Part shown: positions 11,161-21,030 of the stretch, one piece after another
Position numbering within the stretch: position 1 is the stretch's first letter
Layout: every line of letters begins with the position of its first letter
Translations under genes and position numbers: made by a program
Assembly: GCA_949825065.1 (NCBI GenBank)
Contig: OX463841.1
Location: forward strand, 18,298,479 to 18,362,478
Reading direction: 5' to 3'
DNA from: Odontocerum albicorne
Lineage: Eukaryota; Arthropoda; Insecta; Trichoptera; Odontoceridae
Length of the DNA stretch: 64,000 bases
The notes under the pieces: generated by a model
Databases searched by the model: none
What the model saw: the letters and a program-made list of their open reading frames with translations, nothing else
What the model was told of the DNA's origin: nothing

Positions 11161-11330
11161 AAAACTTATTTAATATTTTTGTGTTCACCACAGGTTTATT
11201 TTTGGGTTTACTACCGGTTTCGAAGACCACCGTCTTCATCGTCAGGTGAAGATAAACTAATATATCCTGTACAAGTGTAAATAATATAAGAGGAATGAGG
11301 TAGGAGAGAAGTGGGGAGAGATGTGATTCA
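11160..11330 (-). mobile_element. Penelope-type repeat fragment with hammerhead motif
   Basis: The segment contains the recurrent core (TACCGGTTTCGAAG...TCGTCAGG on the plus strand) that characterises the palindromic repeats at 25, 39, 47 and 49 kb. Its right flank (AATAATATAAGAGGAATGAG) recurs beside the N gap at 17729. Confidence 0.5.
11205..11256 (-). ncRNA. Hammerhead-ribozyme-like motif, intact core
   Basis: On the minus strand the order is: CTGACGA core, one extra T, helix II GAAGAC/GTCTTC (6 perfect pairs, loop GGTG), GAA, a tiny helix III AC/GT with loop CG, the nucleotide A at the expected cleavage position, and helix I strands TTCAC and GTAAA (4 of 5 pair). The core matches the CUGANGA...GAA consensus. 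The unpaired U before helix II is shared by all copies and is non-canonical, so activity is uncertain. Confidence 0.6.
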
Positions 11331-12040
11331 ATGGTAAATGAGGCGGGGAAAAATTAAAATGAATATTTCGGGTAGGCCACGGTTTGGATATCCAAGGGGG
11401 GTGGATTTTAAATAGGAAACATATTAAGCAGAGGGCTATTATTAAAATTGGTTTGGTTTGGAACTTATGTTTCCTTTTACATAAAACATGGCCCCACAAA
11501 GTGAAACTATAGACTTTTCGAAGATTCAAGAAAAGGTGGCTTTTAAATAGGAAAATATATTAAGCAGAGGGCTATTATAAAAATTGGTTTGGTTATTGAT
11601 GATATTTAGACTTAATTTTATACATTTTTTAATCTCGAGAATTTCCAAATTATCAAGCTGCAATCCTTCTCGGCGTATGTGTAGAATCCGCAAACCACGA
11701 TTGATATCGAACGAATGGTTATTTTCAATTAGGTGGTTAGCAAACTCTAAAAAATTACTGTTGTTCAGGCATCTTAAATGTTCCTTAGCTCGTTTTTCAA
11801 AATTTATTTTCGTCTTGCAAATATAAAAATATGAACAATCATTGCATTATAATTTGTAAACTCCGGATTGAGTTAGGTTACTTCCGGGTCTCTATTGTTC
11901 ATAATTTTATTTTTTTATTTGTTGGACGTATAAAATGCTGGTTGGATATATTTAAGTATTGTTTTGGACACCGTTTGGGCCAAATCATTATTGATATAAA
12001 TTATTACGTATTCTTCTTATTATTTTTCACTAATGCTTTA
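11331..12040. other. Unassigned, with a short internal direct repeat
   Basis: The phrase AATAGGAAACATATTAAGCA, with a following GAGGGCTATTAT..AAAATTGG, occurs at 11413 and again near 11547, a direct repeat about 134 bp apart. No gene recognised. Confidence 0.5.
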
Positions 12041-12044
12041 TATT

Positions 12045-12092
12045 ATTGCCCAACCGGTTTCGAGATCGTTCTCATTGTCAAGGATGCTTACT
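12045..12092 (-). ncRNA. Hammerhead-like motif, decayed core
   Basis: On the minus strand: TTGACAA (two changes from CTGACGA), T, helix II GAGA/TCTC with loop ACGA, GAA, AC-CG-GT, then T and GGGCAA. Helix II is perfect although the core is broken. Confidence 0.5.
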
Positions 12093-12424
12093 TATAAACT
12101 GTCCTTAACAGAAAGAACAATCTAGAAAATGGTCAGGCAATAATATACAGCATTACCAGATTTAAAAAGTGTTAAGTTGTTATTGTATTCAACATGCATT
12201 TTCCATAGCGTACAGAATACTCGGCAAATCATATTAATCCAAAATGCCATAAAAATCTATAAACATCCGAACAACATTAACAGAGACGACGGATTCCACC
12301 TCAAATCAGCATGGTATCCCATAATCAAGTCGAAGTGACAGCTTCAACCTTTGTGGAAATTACGTGCTTGTAAAAAAAAAAACATTTTTGCTACATAACA
12401 ATTTTTCAAAGCCCCTGGCGAACG

Positions 12425-12740
12425 AGCCCTCATATTCTGAGGGTGTAAGCTATCGCCCTCTGCAACTCGGCCGACGAGTATGCATACCCAGTGTGGCATA
12501 AATCTGCACACACCAGACACATTGACATCTCGTTGAACAAGAGCTGCAGGCTCATTATAGACTTTCTAAGGCCCACATCTATACTTAAGATCAGGATGCT
12601 CTCTGGTTTCACCCTCCACCCCCTGCCATTCGACGCAGAGTATTTGCGGAGGTCGTGAAGTCTACCTACGAGTCCGATCACCCCCGTCCAATGTTCGGCT
12701 GTGAGCAGTTTGGAGCATGTTATCTTGTTTTCAGGCATTC
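12425..12740 (+). pseudogene. Jockey-like reverse transcriptase fragment
   Basis: The plus-strand frame reads ALCNSADEYAYPVWHKSAHT, RHIDISLNKSCRLIIDFLRP, then TSILKIRMLSGFTLHPLPFD. This matches the region after the polymerase fingers in jockey-clade LINEs (AEYAxPVWxxSAHTxxVDxxLNxxCRxITGCLRPTP). It ends at a stop near 12660, with a further decayed match to about 12740. The longer minus-strand frame here is a shadow. Confidence 0.75.
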
Positions 12741-12939
12741 AAATTTTGATATACCTATTCATTAAAAAAAAAAACTCAAATTAATGGTGATAGAAAAGTG
12801 CGCAAAGAAAAGTGAATACGACATATGGGTGAAAAATGAAATATTGTTGAGGAATTATGCTATTCCGGTAGTATTTTTTCAGTGATGGAAGAATTAAGAG
12901 GTCCATCGAACGGCGTGTAGCGATAGATAACAAAGTCAA

Positions 12940-13467
12940 TGGGACACATACTCAAACCGGACTATCAAAATATGATAATATGATAGTCCACAATAATATT
13001 TTGGTGCCAACTTTGATATATGGGAGTGAAACGTAGACGTGGAAAAAGACAGAGGAGCCGAATAAATACTGTAGAAATACGTGCATTGAGAAAAATACAT
13101 GAAGTGATAATGTATGACAGAATATGGAATAAAGCAATAAGGAATGAATGTGAACTTAAGACTGTGTGTTTTAAGATGAGATGGTTTGGGCATGAGAAAC
13201 GAATGAAGCAACGCTGACAAAACACATATATAGTACAAATGTGAATTTAAGGCGTGCGAGAGAAAGACCAAAGAAAGTATGGTTTGATCAAGTGAATAAT
13301 ATTCTGAAAGAATGAAATTTAGGAAGTCAGAGAAACCGTTTAAATAGTATGAGAAGGTGAATGGATGTGGAGAGGCTAAGTATGTGCGTCGAGATAAGAA
13401 ATTCTAGCGCTCCGCCTTCTCTGCTAACCCCAGCAGGGAGATAACGTGATGGTATGTACGTGTATTA
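12940..13467 (+). pseudogene. LINE family R tail, copy 1
   Basis: Family R is the most abundant repeat here. This copy gives LIYGSET, RSRINTVEIRALRKIH, MYDRIWNKAIRNECELK and MRWFGHEKRMK, then in another frame VRERPKKVWFDQVNNIL, i.e. the C-terminal end of an RTE/jockey-like LINE with frameshifts. The 3' end reads CTAACCCCAGCAGGGAGATA-like sequence, then GTGATGGTATGTACGTGTAT. Confidence 0.8.
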
Positions 13468-14380
13468 AAAAAAACCACCTGCGGCCCGCAAGTCTCAATT
13501 TAATGCCAGTTTTGGCACGTGGCCCAAAATGGTTGGCTACCCCTGCTTTAAAACGTTAATTTTCCACATCGACACTTGAATCCGATGAGATTCTAGTTTT
13601 GTCGTGTTTTGCGTGATTACTTTTGTTTTTTTTTTTTATTGATCTTAAAGCAGATGTCACGTTTCAATCGCTTAACTGATGATAGCTGTCAAGGATCTTC
13701 CAATGAAATAGAATTCATGTGCAAGTTCCAATGAAATAGTGTATTAAAAAATACACCTGCGGCCCGCAAGCCTCAATTCAATGCCAATGGCACGTTGCCT
13801 AAAATGGTTGGCTACCCCTGGTTTAAAACGTTAATTTTCCACATCGACACTTGAATCCGATGAGATTCTAGTTTTGTCGTGTTTTACGTGATTATTTTTG
13901 TTTTTCTTTTATTGATCCTAAAGCAGATGTCATGTTTCAAACCCTTAACTGATGATAGCAGAGATTGTTTATTGGCCTTTAAGAAGCGACTGAAAAACCT
14001 CTTAATTTCTAGTCAGTAAAATAACGTGTTTCATTCCTGATTTTTTCTTTCCTTTCCTCTCCACCATCCCTTCCTTTCCTTTTGATTGATGATATCTCAC
14101 TTTATATGAAAAATAATGTTCGGGTGACTGTCCGTCTTTGTGGGGTTCGTGGGCACATGCTCACGTATGTGTTTATGGATTTCGTGGGGATGAATAGTCA
14201 CTTGAATGATTTATGTGACCACGTAACTTGCTTCATTTATTTTTGTCTGGTTGGTTGGAAGAGATTGCTGCCTGGCAATAAGCCCGCCAGATTGTATTTG
14301 CAATAAAAGTGATAAATAAATAAATAGCTGTCAAAGATATTCTAATGAAGTCGAGTTAATGTGCATATGATAATTTTTTT
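13461..14380. repeat. 278-bp tandem segmental duplication, second copy split by a LINE
   Basis: A unit starting GTGTATTAAAAAA at about 13461 recurs at about 13739. Each unit has a hAT-type right end (GGTTGGCTACCCCTG) followed by ACGTTAATTTTCCACATCGA and matching flank. The second unit is interrupted at 13958 by LINE J and resumes at 14328 (CTGTCAAAGATATTCTAATG against CTGTCAAGGATCTTCCAATG in the first). Confidence 0.85.
13959..14327 (+). mobile_element. LINE family J, 3' end insertion
   Basis: The insertion contains the RT end (KKRLKNLLISSQ-like), an untranslated tail (TTGATTGATGATATCTCACT..., GTCCGTCTTTGTGGGGTTCG), and the terminus GCCCGCCAGATTGTATTTGC followed by AATAAAAGTGATAAATAAAT. The unoccupied first copy of the host duplication defines both edges; an ATAG target repeat is plausible. 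Compared with the 19.9-20.4 kb copy about 110 bp are deleted between two CTTT motifs. Confidence 0.85.
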
Positions 14381-14957
14381 TTGGTTAGAAAAAGTTCACG
14401 CTATTCTAAAAACAATTAATTAAAAATACAAATATGTCCTCAATAAGATACAGGTTAAATTCTAGTTTACCAGAGACATGACAAATGTAAAGCAACAAAC
14501 ACAGATCCACATAATTTATGTCCACTTTAAATTACTTGTTGTTTTTTTCATAAATGATGTATAGTAGTTATAATTTTTTTTGTCACGTACAAATTAATAA
14601 ACAGATACACAGAAAAAAAAATACATCCCAACAATTGAACGTGGTCAACAATAATTAACTTTAATTCAACACGGGATTGAACGTCACTGTGCGATGCTAA
14701 CTCGATAAATTAATGTCCTCGTTCACTTACTGGCTCAGCACGCTTCCATGGGGAGAATCGCCCCCGTCAAGTACATTGACTGGTAGACAGACCATGTAGG
14801 AGTACTGAGACATTTCTCTCTACAATATTTTCTACTTATGAAGATATTTCACTATGCTAAGTGTTCTGAGGGAACTGCCTTCAACTCGAAATATCCATTT
14901 TAGAAAAAAAAAAAAAAACAAGTTTACATCCATGCCCCCTAAGAAGTACATACTTTA
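14381..14957. other. Unassigned AT-rich sequence
   Basis: No gene seen. Confidence 0.4.
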
Positions 14958-15484
14958 CAGTATCGTTTCTCAATCTGTTGGTCACTACCTCCAAGGGGGT
15001 CACGTTGAAATATTAGAAGAGTCGTAATAATAAAAAGAATTGACTTAAGAAGGAAAATAACACATTTTTCCGGGAAAAAATAAAACACTTTTATTTAAAA
15101 AAAATAGTCAATAGTACAACTCATTGTTATACTATACATTGTTGACTCTAATGGTTACCTCTGTATATATATTATATTGTTTGTATACATCGAAATCTAA
15201 CTAACGTTTCATTGCGACCTTCACGTCGATATCAAGGCAGCTAAACAGTTTGAACCTGTCGCTCGAATACATAACTCGCGACAAGTTCAGTTGCACTATT
15301 AGTGACAAAAATAATATATATTTTTAATTAATAAAGCTTATAGTTTTTGTGCAAGTACAATATTTGTGGGGCACCGTATACATGCGTCAACAAGATTTTT
15401 TATTTTTTGGACGAGGGTCGCAAAGTCTTATTTTTTTTATTTTTTTGGCGAGTCACAAGCCTTAAAAGGTTGAGAAACAATACT
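14958..15484. mobile_element. hAT-type element with TTTCTCAACC-type TIRs
   Basis: The left end CAGTATCGTTTCTCAATC and the right end, inward, TATTGTTTCTCAACCTTTT resemble the common hAT TIR (CAGxGxTTCTCAACCTTTT...GTCGC). Near-terminal GGGGGTCAC and GGCGAGTCACAAG agree. The flanking ATACTTTA/ATACTTAA could be an 8-bp target duplication. No transposase seen. Confidence 0.5.
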
Positions 15485-15632
15485 TAACAGATCCAGGACG
15501 TTCGAAACTTCGCATTTCTCTGCAAATCGAACAATCACAGCCAATGACAATTTTTAGATATTCTTAACTAATAAAGCTTATCGTTTTTGTGCAAGTACAA
15601 TATTTGTGGGGCATTGTGTACATGCGTCAAAT
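15326..15632. repeat. Direct repeat (about 67 bp, 239 bp apart)
   Basis: AATAAAGCTTATAGTTTTTG...GTGCAAGTACAATATTTGTG and the following CATGCGTCAA occur at about 15330 and again at about 15569; the second lies just beyond the hAT right end. Confidence 0.8.
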
Positions 15633-15719
15633 CGAATAGTCACAGCCAATGACAAGTGTAACGTTCTTTTATATATCTGGTTTGATTCTTAAACTACGGC
15701 AAATGTAGGGTTTAACGTT

Positions 15720-16062
15720 AAATAATAATGAAATGACAGTGTATGTATGACAGATTATGAAATTAAGTGATAAGAGATTAATGTAAACTTAAGACTTATG
15801 TGTTAAGTAAGATAAAAAGAGTACGTTGAGATCGTTTGAGCATGTGGAACGAATGAAGAAAGAAAGACTCACAAAATTGATATATAATGCAAATGTGAGT
15901 GGAAAGCGTGTAACAAGAAGAACAAGGAAAGTATCACTAGACTGAGTGAATGATTTTCTGAAAGAAAGAAATGTAGAAAATCTTAGACGTTGTAGGAGGT
16001 GTATGGATGTAGAGGAGGCAAAGCCTACTCTCTGCCTATCCCGATGGGAAATGGCGTGTACA
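15720..16062 (+). pseudogene. LINE family R tail, copy 2 (strongly decayed)
   Basis: Family words are recognisable in order (GACAGTGTATGTATGACAGA, GAGCATGTGGAACGAATGAA, then AGAACAAGGAAAGTATC...GACTGAGTGAATGAT and GCCTATCCCGATGGGAAATG), with many indels. Confidence 0.65.
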
Positions 16063-16590
16063 TTTCTTGAGTATCATCGGGAATCGGGTTGAGAGGCCAT
16101 GGAGTTCAATTAGGCCATGGAGGCCGTCAAGATTAAATAGCTTGTCGAGAGTAAAGAAAAAGGAACAGGCGGGAGGGAACAGGGCGGCCTCGAGAAGTTG
16201 CTTAGGGCAGAGTGAAGGCGTATCGAGCCAATAAAGGAAAACCAACATGGGTTGAGGCAAGACTATATAGCCTGAGGCAAGCTCCGACTAGATGTCGAGA
16301 AGAGAATTGATGCCATGTGTGCCAAACATATAGTGTACACGCGTCGCAGCTTTAATACAAGATTGCTATAACTAGAAATAATAAAAAAAAATCTTATTGA
16401 TAAAACTATCGAAACATTTCTTAATTTATTTTCTTCGTCGTGACCTCAATGCTGAGCCACGTGACCCACAAAATGTTGAGCATATTCATGTGGGTCTGTT
16501 GGCAAAAATACTGCGATGGTTTCCCATTGCCTTCCACGCCGCAGAATACGTTTTATTTTCATTTTTAAATACATTTTCAGCGTCTTTCCG
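16063..16590. other. Unassigned sequence
   Basis: Contains a minus-strand 74-codon frame (16036-16260) with no recognised homology. Confidence 0.35.
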
Positions 16591-16734
16591 ATCATGGACT
16601 TGCGAAAGGCCAATAAACAATCCCAAATCGAGATTGTTTATTGGGCTTTCCAGTTCACCGCTAGTAAATAAAGCAAGTTACTTGGTCGCAAAAAATATTC
16701 GAATAATTATTCATTTTTATGAAATTTATGTACA
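16591..16734. mobile_element. LINE J fragment with internal inversion
   Basis: Part of the RT end is present twice, head to head (GGCCAATAAACAATC and GATTGTTTATTGGGC), then the sequence jumps to the LINE 3' tail in the opposite orientation (GTAAATAAAGCAAGTTACTT). This is the structure left by twin priming or a fold-back rearrangement. Confidence 0.6.
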
Positions 16735-16822
16735 CTAGTTGCAACCCGTGAAATATGCACGGAAGTAAAACAAATTCTACATTTATGAAAATATATATTC
16801 ATAAATGTAAAAATTGTTTATA
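16735..16822 (-). mobile_element. Helitron 3' end, truncated by a mariner
   Basis: On the minus strand it matches the last 85 bp of the Helitrons at 7.4 and 28.4 kb, including the CCGTG..CACGG hairpin (one base altered in the stem) and terminal CTAG. It stops at TA, where the mariner-like element begins. Confidence 0.75.
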
Positions 16823-17528
16823 TACGAGGCATATCCAGAAACTAAGTGTACTGAATTTTTGTAGGTTACAATTTTTTTTATTTAAACAAAAAAATTACGT
16901 GGTTACCGTAATACATATGTAAGCTATTTTTCAACATAGTCGCCATTCCTCTCAATGCAGGTGGTGAAGCGGGGTATCAACTTTTTGATGCCTTCCTCGA
17001 AGTAGTTTCCCGCCAACCCCTCCGTCCTCTTCTCCACCTCCTCCTTTACCTCCTCGTCGGTTGAAAACCTTTTTCCACCCATGTGCAGCTTCAGGGAGGT
17101 AAAGAGATAGTAATCTGAAGGTGCTAGGTCAAGGGAATGCGCGGGATGGTTCAGGACATCCCATTTAAACGAGGCGAGCAGTTCCTTCGTGGGCGTTGGC
17201 CGTGTGTGGTCTTGCATTGTCGTGCAGCAGGTAGACTCCCTTTGTCAGCATGCCTCTCCTCTTGTTCTGAATCGCCCTCTGCAATTTTTTAGGGTCTCAC
17301 AGTATCTTGCAGAGTTGATGGTCTCCCCTTGAGGCATATATTCAATTAAAATTATGCCTTGACAGTCCCAAAACACGGATGCCATGATTTTCTTGGCTGA
17401 AATTGTGGTTTTGAACTTTTTGGGCGGAGGGTGAAGAGGTGTGACGCCACTGTTGAGACTGCCTTTTGTTTCAGGCGTGTAGTGTGCAACCCAAGTTTCA
17501 TCTCCAGTAACGATGGAGCGGAGAAATT
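16823..17528 (-). pseudogene. Mariner-like transposase, C-terminal part, runs into the gap
   Basis: On the minus strand, starting at the gap, the frames give SIVTGDETWVAHYTPETKG (first catalytic Asp), ASVFWDCQGIILIEYMPQG, YLLHDNARPHT (second Asp) and LDLAPSDYYLFTSLKLHMGG (third Asp of the D,D34D triad), ending IKKLIPRFTTCIERNGDYVE. At least two single-base frameshifts (near 17285 and 17195) disrupt it. The N-terminal half is hidden by or lost in the N gap. The left end beyond the stop is GAGGCATATCCAGAAACTAA. Confidence 0.85.
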
Positions 17529-17728
17529 NNNNNNNNNNNNNNNNNNNNNNNNNNNNNNNNNNNNNNNNNNNNNNNNNNNNNNNNNNNNNNNNNNNNNNNN
17601 NNNNNNNNNNNNNNNNNNNNNNNNNNNNNNNNNNNNNNNNNNNNNNNNNNNNNNNNNNNNNNNNNNNNNNNNNNNNNNNNNNNNNNNNNNNNNNNNNNNN
17701 NNNNNNNNNNNNNNNNNNNNNNNNNNNN
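17529..17728. other. Assembly gap (200 N)
   Basis: A run of 200 N interrupts the mariner relic. The round length suggests a placeholder, so the real distance is unknown. Reading frames shown through it are meaningless. Confidence 0.99.
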
Positions 17729-18227
17729 AATAATATAAAAGGAATGAGGTCGGGGGAGAGTTAATTAAATTCCCCCTGCTGATAATGCTTTAAATTTTCA
17801 ATCACCATTGGAAATATACGCCATATCTATTTAAAAACTTGAGCCTGAAAGCGATTTTCAAAAACAAGAAATCGGGTTGCATAAATATGCAGGAAAGATA
17901 CCTGAGATAATTCTTTACCATTTGACATTTAATTTTTATTTCTCGTATTTGCTGAATATACTTTCTGTCGAAACGATATCGTGTCTACGTGTCATATAAA
18001 ATAAAAAAATGTATAAAAATAAACACACAAAAACACAGTGACGATTTATACTTTGCTATGAGAATAATTTCATTCGATTAATTCAAGATGTCAAATGGTT
18101 CAAATCAGTGATAGTCAAATTAGTGCTCATTTTCAGAATATTCAAATTCATCAAACTATTGATTTGGATATACTATACATATTCTTGTACAAAAAAATGG
18201 TATTTTAGCGCATAAAATATTTAAGAC
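17729..18227. other. Unassigned sequence right of the gap
   Basis: The first 30 bases (AATAATATAAAAGGAATGAG) match 11279-11308, a Penelope-type flank. The rest is AT-rich and unassigned. Confidence 0.5.
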
Positions 18228-18440
18228 CTCTATGACCTAGTTGGTCAGACACCTGTCTTCTTACACGAAGGTTACGGGTTCTATTCCCATTGGCACCCAG
18301 ATTTAAAAAAAAATATGTTTTTATTTAATCTGGATTTCACTTATATATAGCTTCATATATTTACATCTTAGTTGATTAGAAAAGATTGCCACGTGACAAA
18401 ACGCCCACAAGGTTGAACTATATAAAACGTATGTAAATAA
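18228..18440 (+). mobile_element. SINE1, tRNA-derived, copy 1
   Basis: The head has a Pol III A-box-like TGACCTAGTTGGTCAG and a B-box-like GGTTACGGGTTCTATTCCC with tRNA spacing. The tail (GATTAGAAAAGATTGCCACG...) resembles the LINE J terminus. It is not a functional tRNA gene: no closing acceptor stem. Confidence 0.75.
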
Positions 18441-18689
18441 ATTATTCGCTCGAGCGCTGCTATAGCTGCTAGACGAGATTTATTTAATAATAGGGGTTGA
18501 ATCCCGAATTAAAGCGCTTACGAAGAGATTTTTTTCCCTAAACAGCGCTTCATAAAATTGTCCTTAAAATTAAATTAATAACAATTAGGCATGCTTGTTG
18601 AAAGTTTTAAATAAATAAAAATAAATGTTTTTTGGGTTACATTCAGCATATGTGTATGTTTATTAATTTTTCAATTGTTCCAATCAATC

Positions 18690-18790
18690 TTTAAGCGCAC
18701 ATTCAACATGGCCGAGGATCGGTAGGAATGGAGACAGGTGGTGCGCAGTGAGAATTAATCATGTCAGATGTAAGAGGATTGAATGTATTA
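18690..18790 (+). pseudogene. LINE tail fragment, family G
   Basis: FNMAEDRxEWRxVVR is readable, the usual last block of RTE-like reverse transcriptases. A second copy is at 21380-21540. Confidence 0.55.
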
Positions 18791-19250
18791 TTATTATCAG
18801 ACCTTTATCTCTCGAAAAAAATACAAAAAAAACCTTTTATCATACCATATTCTTATTGAGGTATGCATAGAAAATATATCTACATAATTATTATCTGAGA
18901 CACATTTTTCGCTTCTACCACGTCTATACACCTTGTCATTCACACTCTCATATTTATAAGTCCTCGGAATTTGATTAATTTGGTCTTGTCAAGTTTTTAT
19001 AGGTATTTTTAAACTACTTGAAAACTTCATATTTCATGCGAGAAATTCGCTGTACATAAATTGCAAAGATTTCAAGAAGTTCACTTGTTGAGGTAACAAA
19101 ATAAAACAGGAAAGCAAAAACCAGTCATCTGGAATGTGGCAAAGAAATGCGGTCCAGAAAAGAAAGCCGAGAAACCGGAGTAGAATGAGGTGTGTCGATT
19201 GTATTGCATTCCTAATTTATGTCATCTTGAACGTTACGAACCTGGGAACT
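18791..19250. other. Unassigned sequence
   Basis: No gene seen; short random frames only. Confidence 0.35.
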
Positions 19251-19560
19251 CATAATAACAATAATAAAAGGACAATTTATATAACGCCGTTTAGAGAAAA
19301 AACTCTCCTCGAGGACGTTCTAATTCTGGACCTGAACCAAATATTATTGACAGATTAAAAACATATATGTAACGATAGGAAGTAAATGGCTGCGTCCATT
19401 AGGTTGGGTACTTTCTCGCATCTGTATATGTTCAGAAAAACGTATTTTATAAGAAAACCACAGGAAGACGAACTACAAAGAAACATTTGTAGATCTTCCA
19501 ATGTGTGATAGTAACACATTCGACGTTAGGTGTAGTGTAATATTTATATAACATCATCAA
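19250..19560 (+). repeat. Dispersed repeat W, copy 1
   Basis: Shared words in order are GGACAATTTATATAACGCCG, TTTAGAGA, ACTCTCCT, ATTATTGACAGATTAAAAA, GGCCATTAG-like, CGTATTT..TAAGAAAACCAC, TTTGTAGATCTTCC and GATAGTAACACATTC. Copies are at 26785, 44525 and 49545. The phrase GATTCGAACCC in other copies hints at a tRNA-like piece. Confidence 0.75.
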
Positions 19561-19862
19561 TTTTGATAAGACCTTCCAAAAATGATTGCATTTAAATGTT
19601 TCCTAAAGCTACATACATCTCCCATATCTCAAACAATAAGAGGTAGATCATTTCAAAGCACAGGATTAGCAACGGGAAAAGTTCCATCATAATACTCCAT
19701 CCTATTGGATGTTATAATCACCCTAATTGTGTTGAAAAATCTATATATATTGGACCCCTATCTGTTTCTGCTTTAATATAAATCTACACATGTACATACT
19801 CGTAACACGTGAGAATATGAGAAAAGGTTAACGCTGTTTTATATTTTTCAATGTATTTATTT

Positions 19863-20377
19863 ATTTAACACTTTTATTGCAAATACAATCTGGCGGGATT
19901 ATTGCCAGGCGGCAATCTCTTCCGATCAACCAGACAAAAGTAAATGAAGCAAGTTACGTGGTCGCATAAATCATTCAAATGACTATTCATCCCCACGAAA
20001 TCCACAAACATATACGTGAGCACATGCCCACGAACCCCACAAAGACGGACAGTCACCCGAACATTGTTTTTCATATAAAGTGAGATATCATCAATCAAAA
20101 GGAAAGGAAGGGATGGTGGAGAGGAAAGGAAAAGAAAAATCACGAAATGAAACACGTTATTTTACTGACTAGAAATTAAGAGGTTTTTCAATCGCTTCTT
20201 AAAGCATGCCAAGGACGGAGCGAGTCTTATATTGGTTTGTAACTGATTCCAGAGTCTCACTGCATGGACAGTAAAGGACGATGTAAAGAAAGAGGACCGG
20301 TGAACTGGAAAGGCCAATAAACAATCTCTGTAAGAGCGTAGCGCTAATCCATGATAAAATATATCTATAGGAATCAT
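19863..20377 (-). pseudogene. LINE family J tail with RT C-terminus
   Basis: On the minus strand the frame (20377 to 20162) reads YRDCLLAFPVHRSSFFTSSF, TVHAVRLWNQLQTNIRLAPS, LACFKKRLKNLLISSQ and a stop. This is the pattern FTxxxxxxxVRLWNxLPxxIR...FKxxLKxxL seen at the end of jockey/CR1-like reverse transcriptases. About 300 bp of untranslated tail follow, ending in TGCAATAAAAGTGTTAAATA and a TAAA-rich run. This is the most complete J copy in the window. Confidence 0.8.
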
Positions 20378-20628
20378 TGATTATACGAAAATACATAAAA
20401 ATGTTGTGAAAATACGCAAATGTGTAGAAATAACACTTGACTGAACGTAATTGACAATCAGTACTAAGACTTAGAATTAATAACACATCCTATCGAAAAC
20501 ACTTCACCCAGCATACTGAAATGTATTTTTTTGTCCATAATAAATATTGAATTAATATATGTGATTATGATTTTGTATTATTTTTCTGTACACTGGTGGA
20601 TCACCTTTCAAAAAAAGTAGCGCACGTG

Positions 20629-21030
20629 CAGCGGCGGCTGGTCTCGAGGTGCGTTGGTGCGCTGAACCGGAGAAATAATTCGCAATAATTAAATTATATA
20701 TTCGCAAACATGACTTCCAAAATTTTTACATATTTGTATAGATTAAATATGTATAAGAATACTGACTAATAGTACGAGTATTTTTATTTAAGTGAAATTT
20801 TTAAAACAATAAAGTAAAATAAAAAGAAATATTCCTTTCAAATTGGCCGGCCAAGTTTGCCAATTCATACTGGAGCGATCTCGAATATGCACCGGACGGA
20901 AACGCAGATTCATATAGGGCAGACACAGACATAAAGTAAACCGTGAGAAAGCGATATTTCATATTCGCTCAGCGTCTCGAGGGGCGTTGGTGATCAGCGC
21001 ACCAACGCACCTCAAGACCAGCCCCCACGG
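20629..21030. mobile_element. hAT-type MITE family H, copy 1
   Basis: TIRs are CAGCGGCGGCTGGTCTCGAG on the left and, inward from the right, CCGTGGGGGCTGGTCTTGAG. They are extended inward by GTGCGTTGGTGCGCTGA. Flanks CGCACGTG and CTCACGTA agree at 6 of 8 positions. The second copy at 62780 has a better target duplication. Confidence 0.75.

Noticed and set aside
12430..12738. 102-codon minus-strand ORF
   Set aside because: The plus strand over the same bases encodes a clear jockey-like RT fragment, so the minus frame is a shadow.
17431..17764. ORFs of 83-100 codons crossing the N run
   Set aside because: Mostly unknown bases; the real reading is the mariner on the minus strand.
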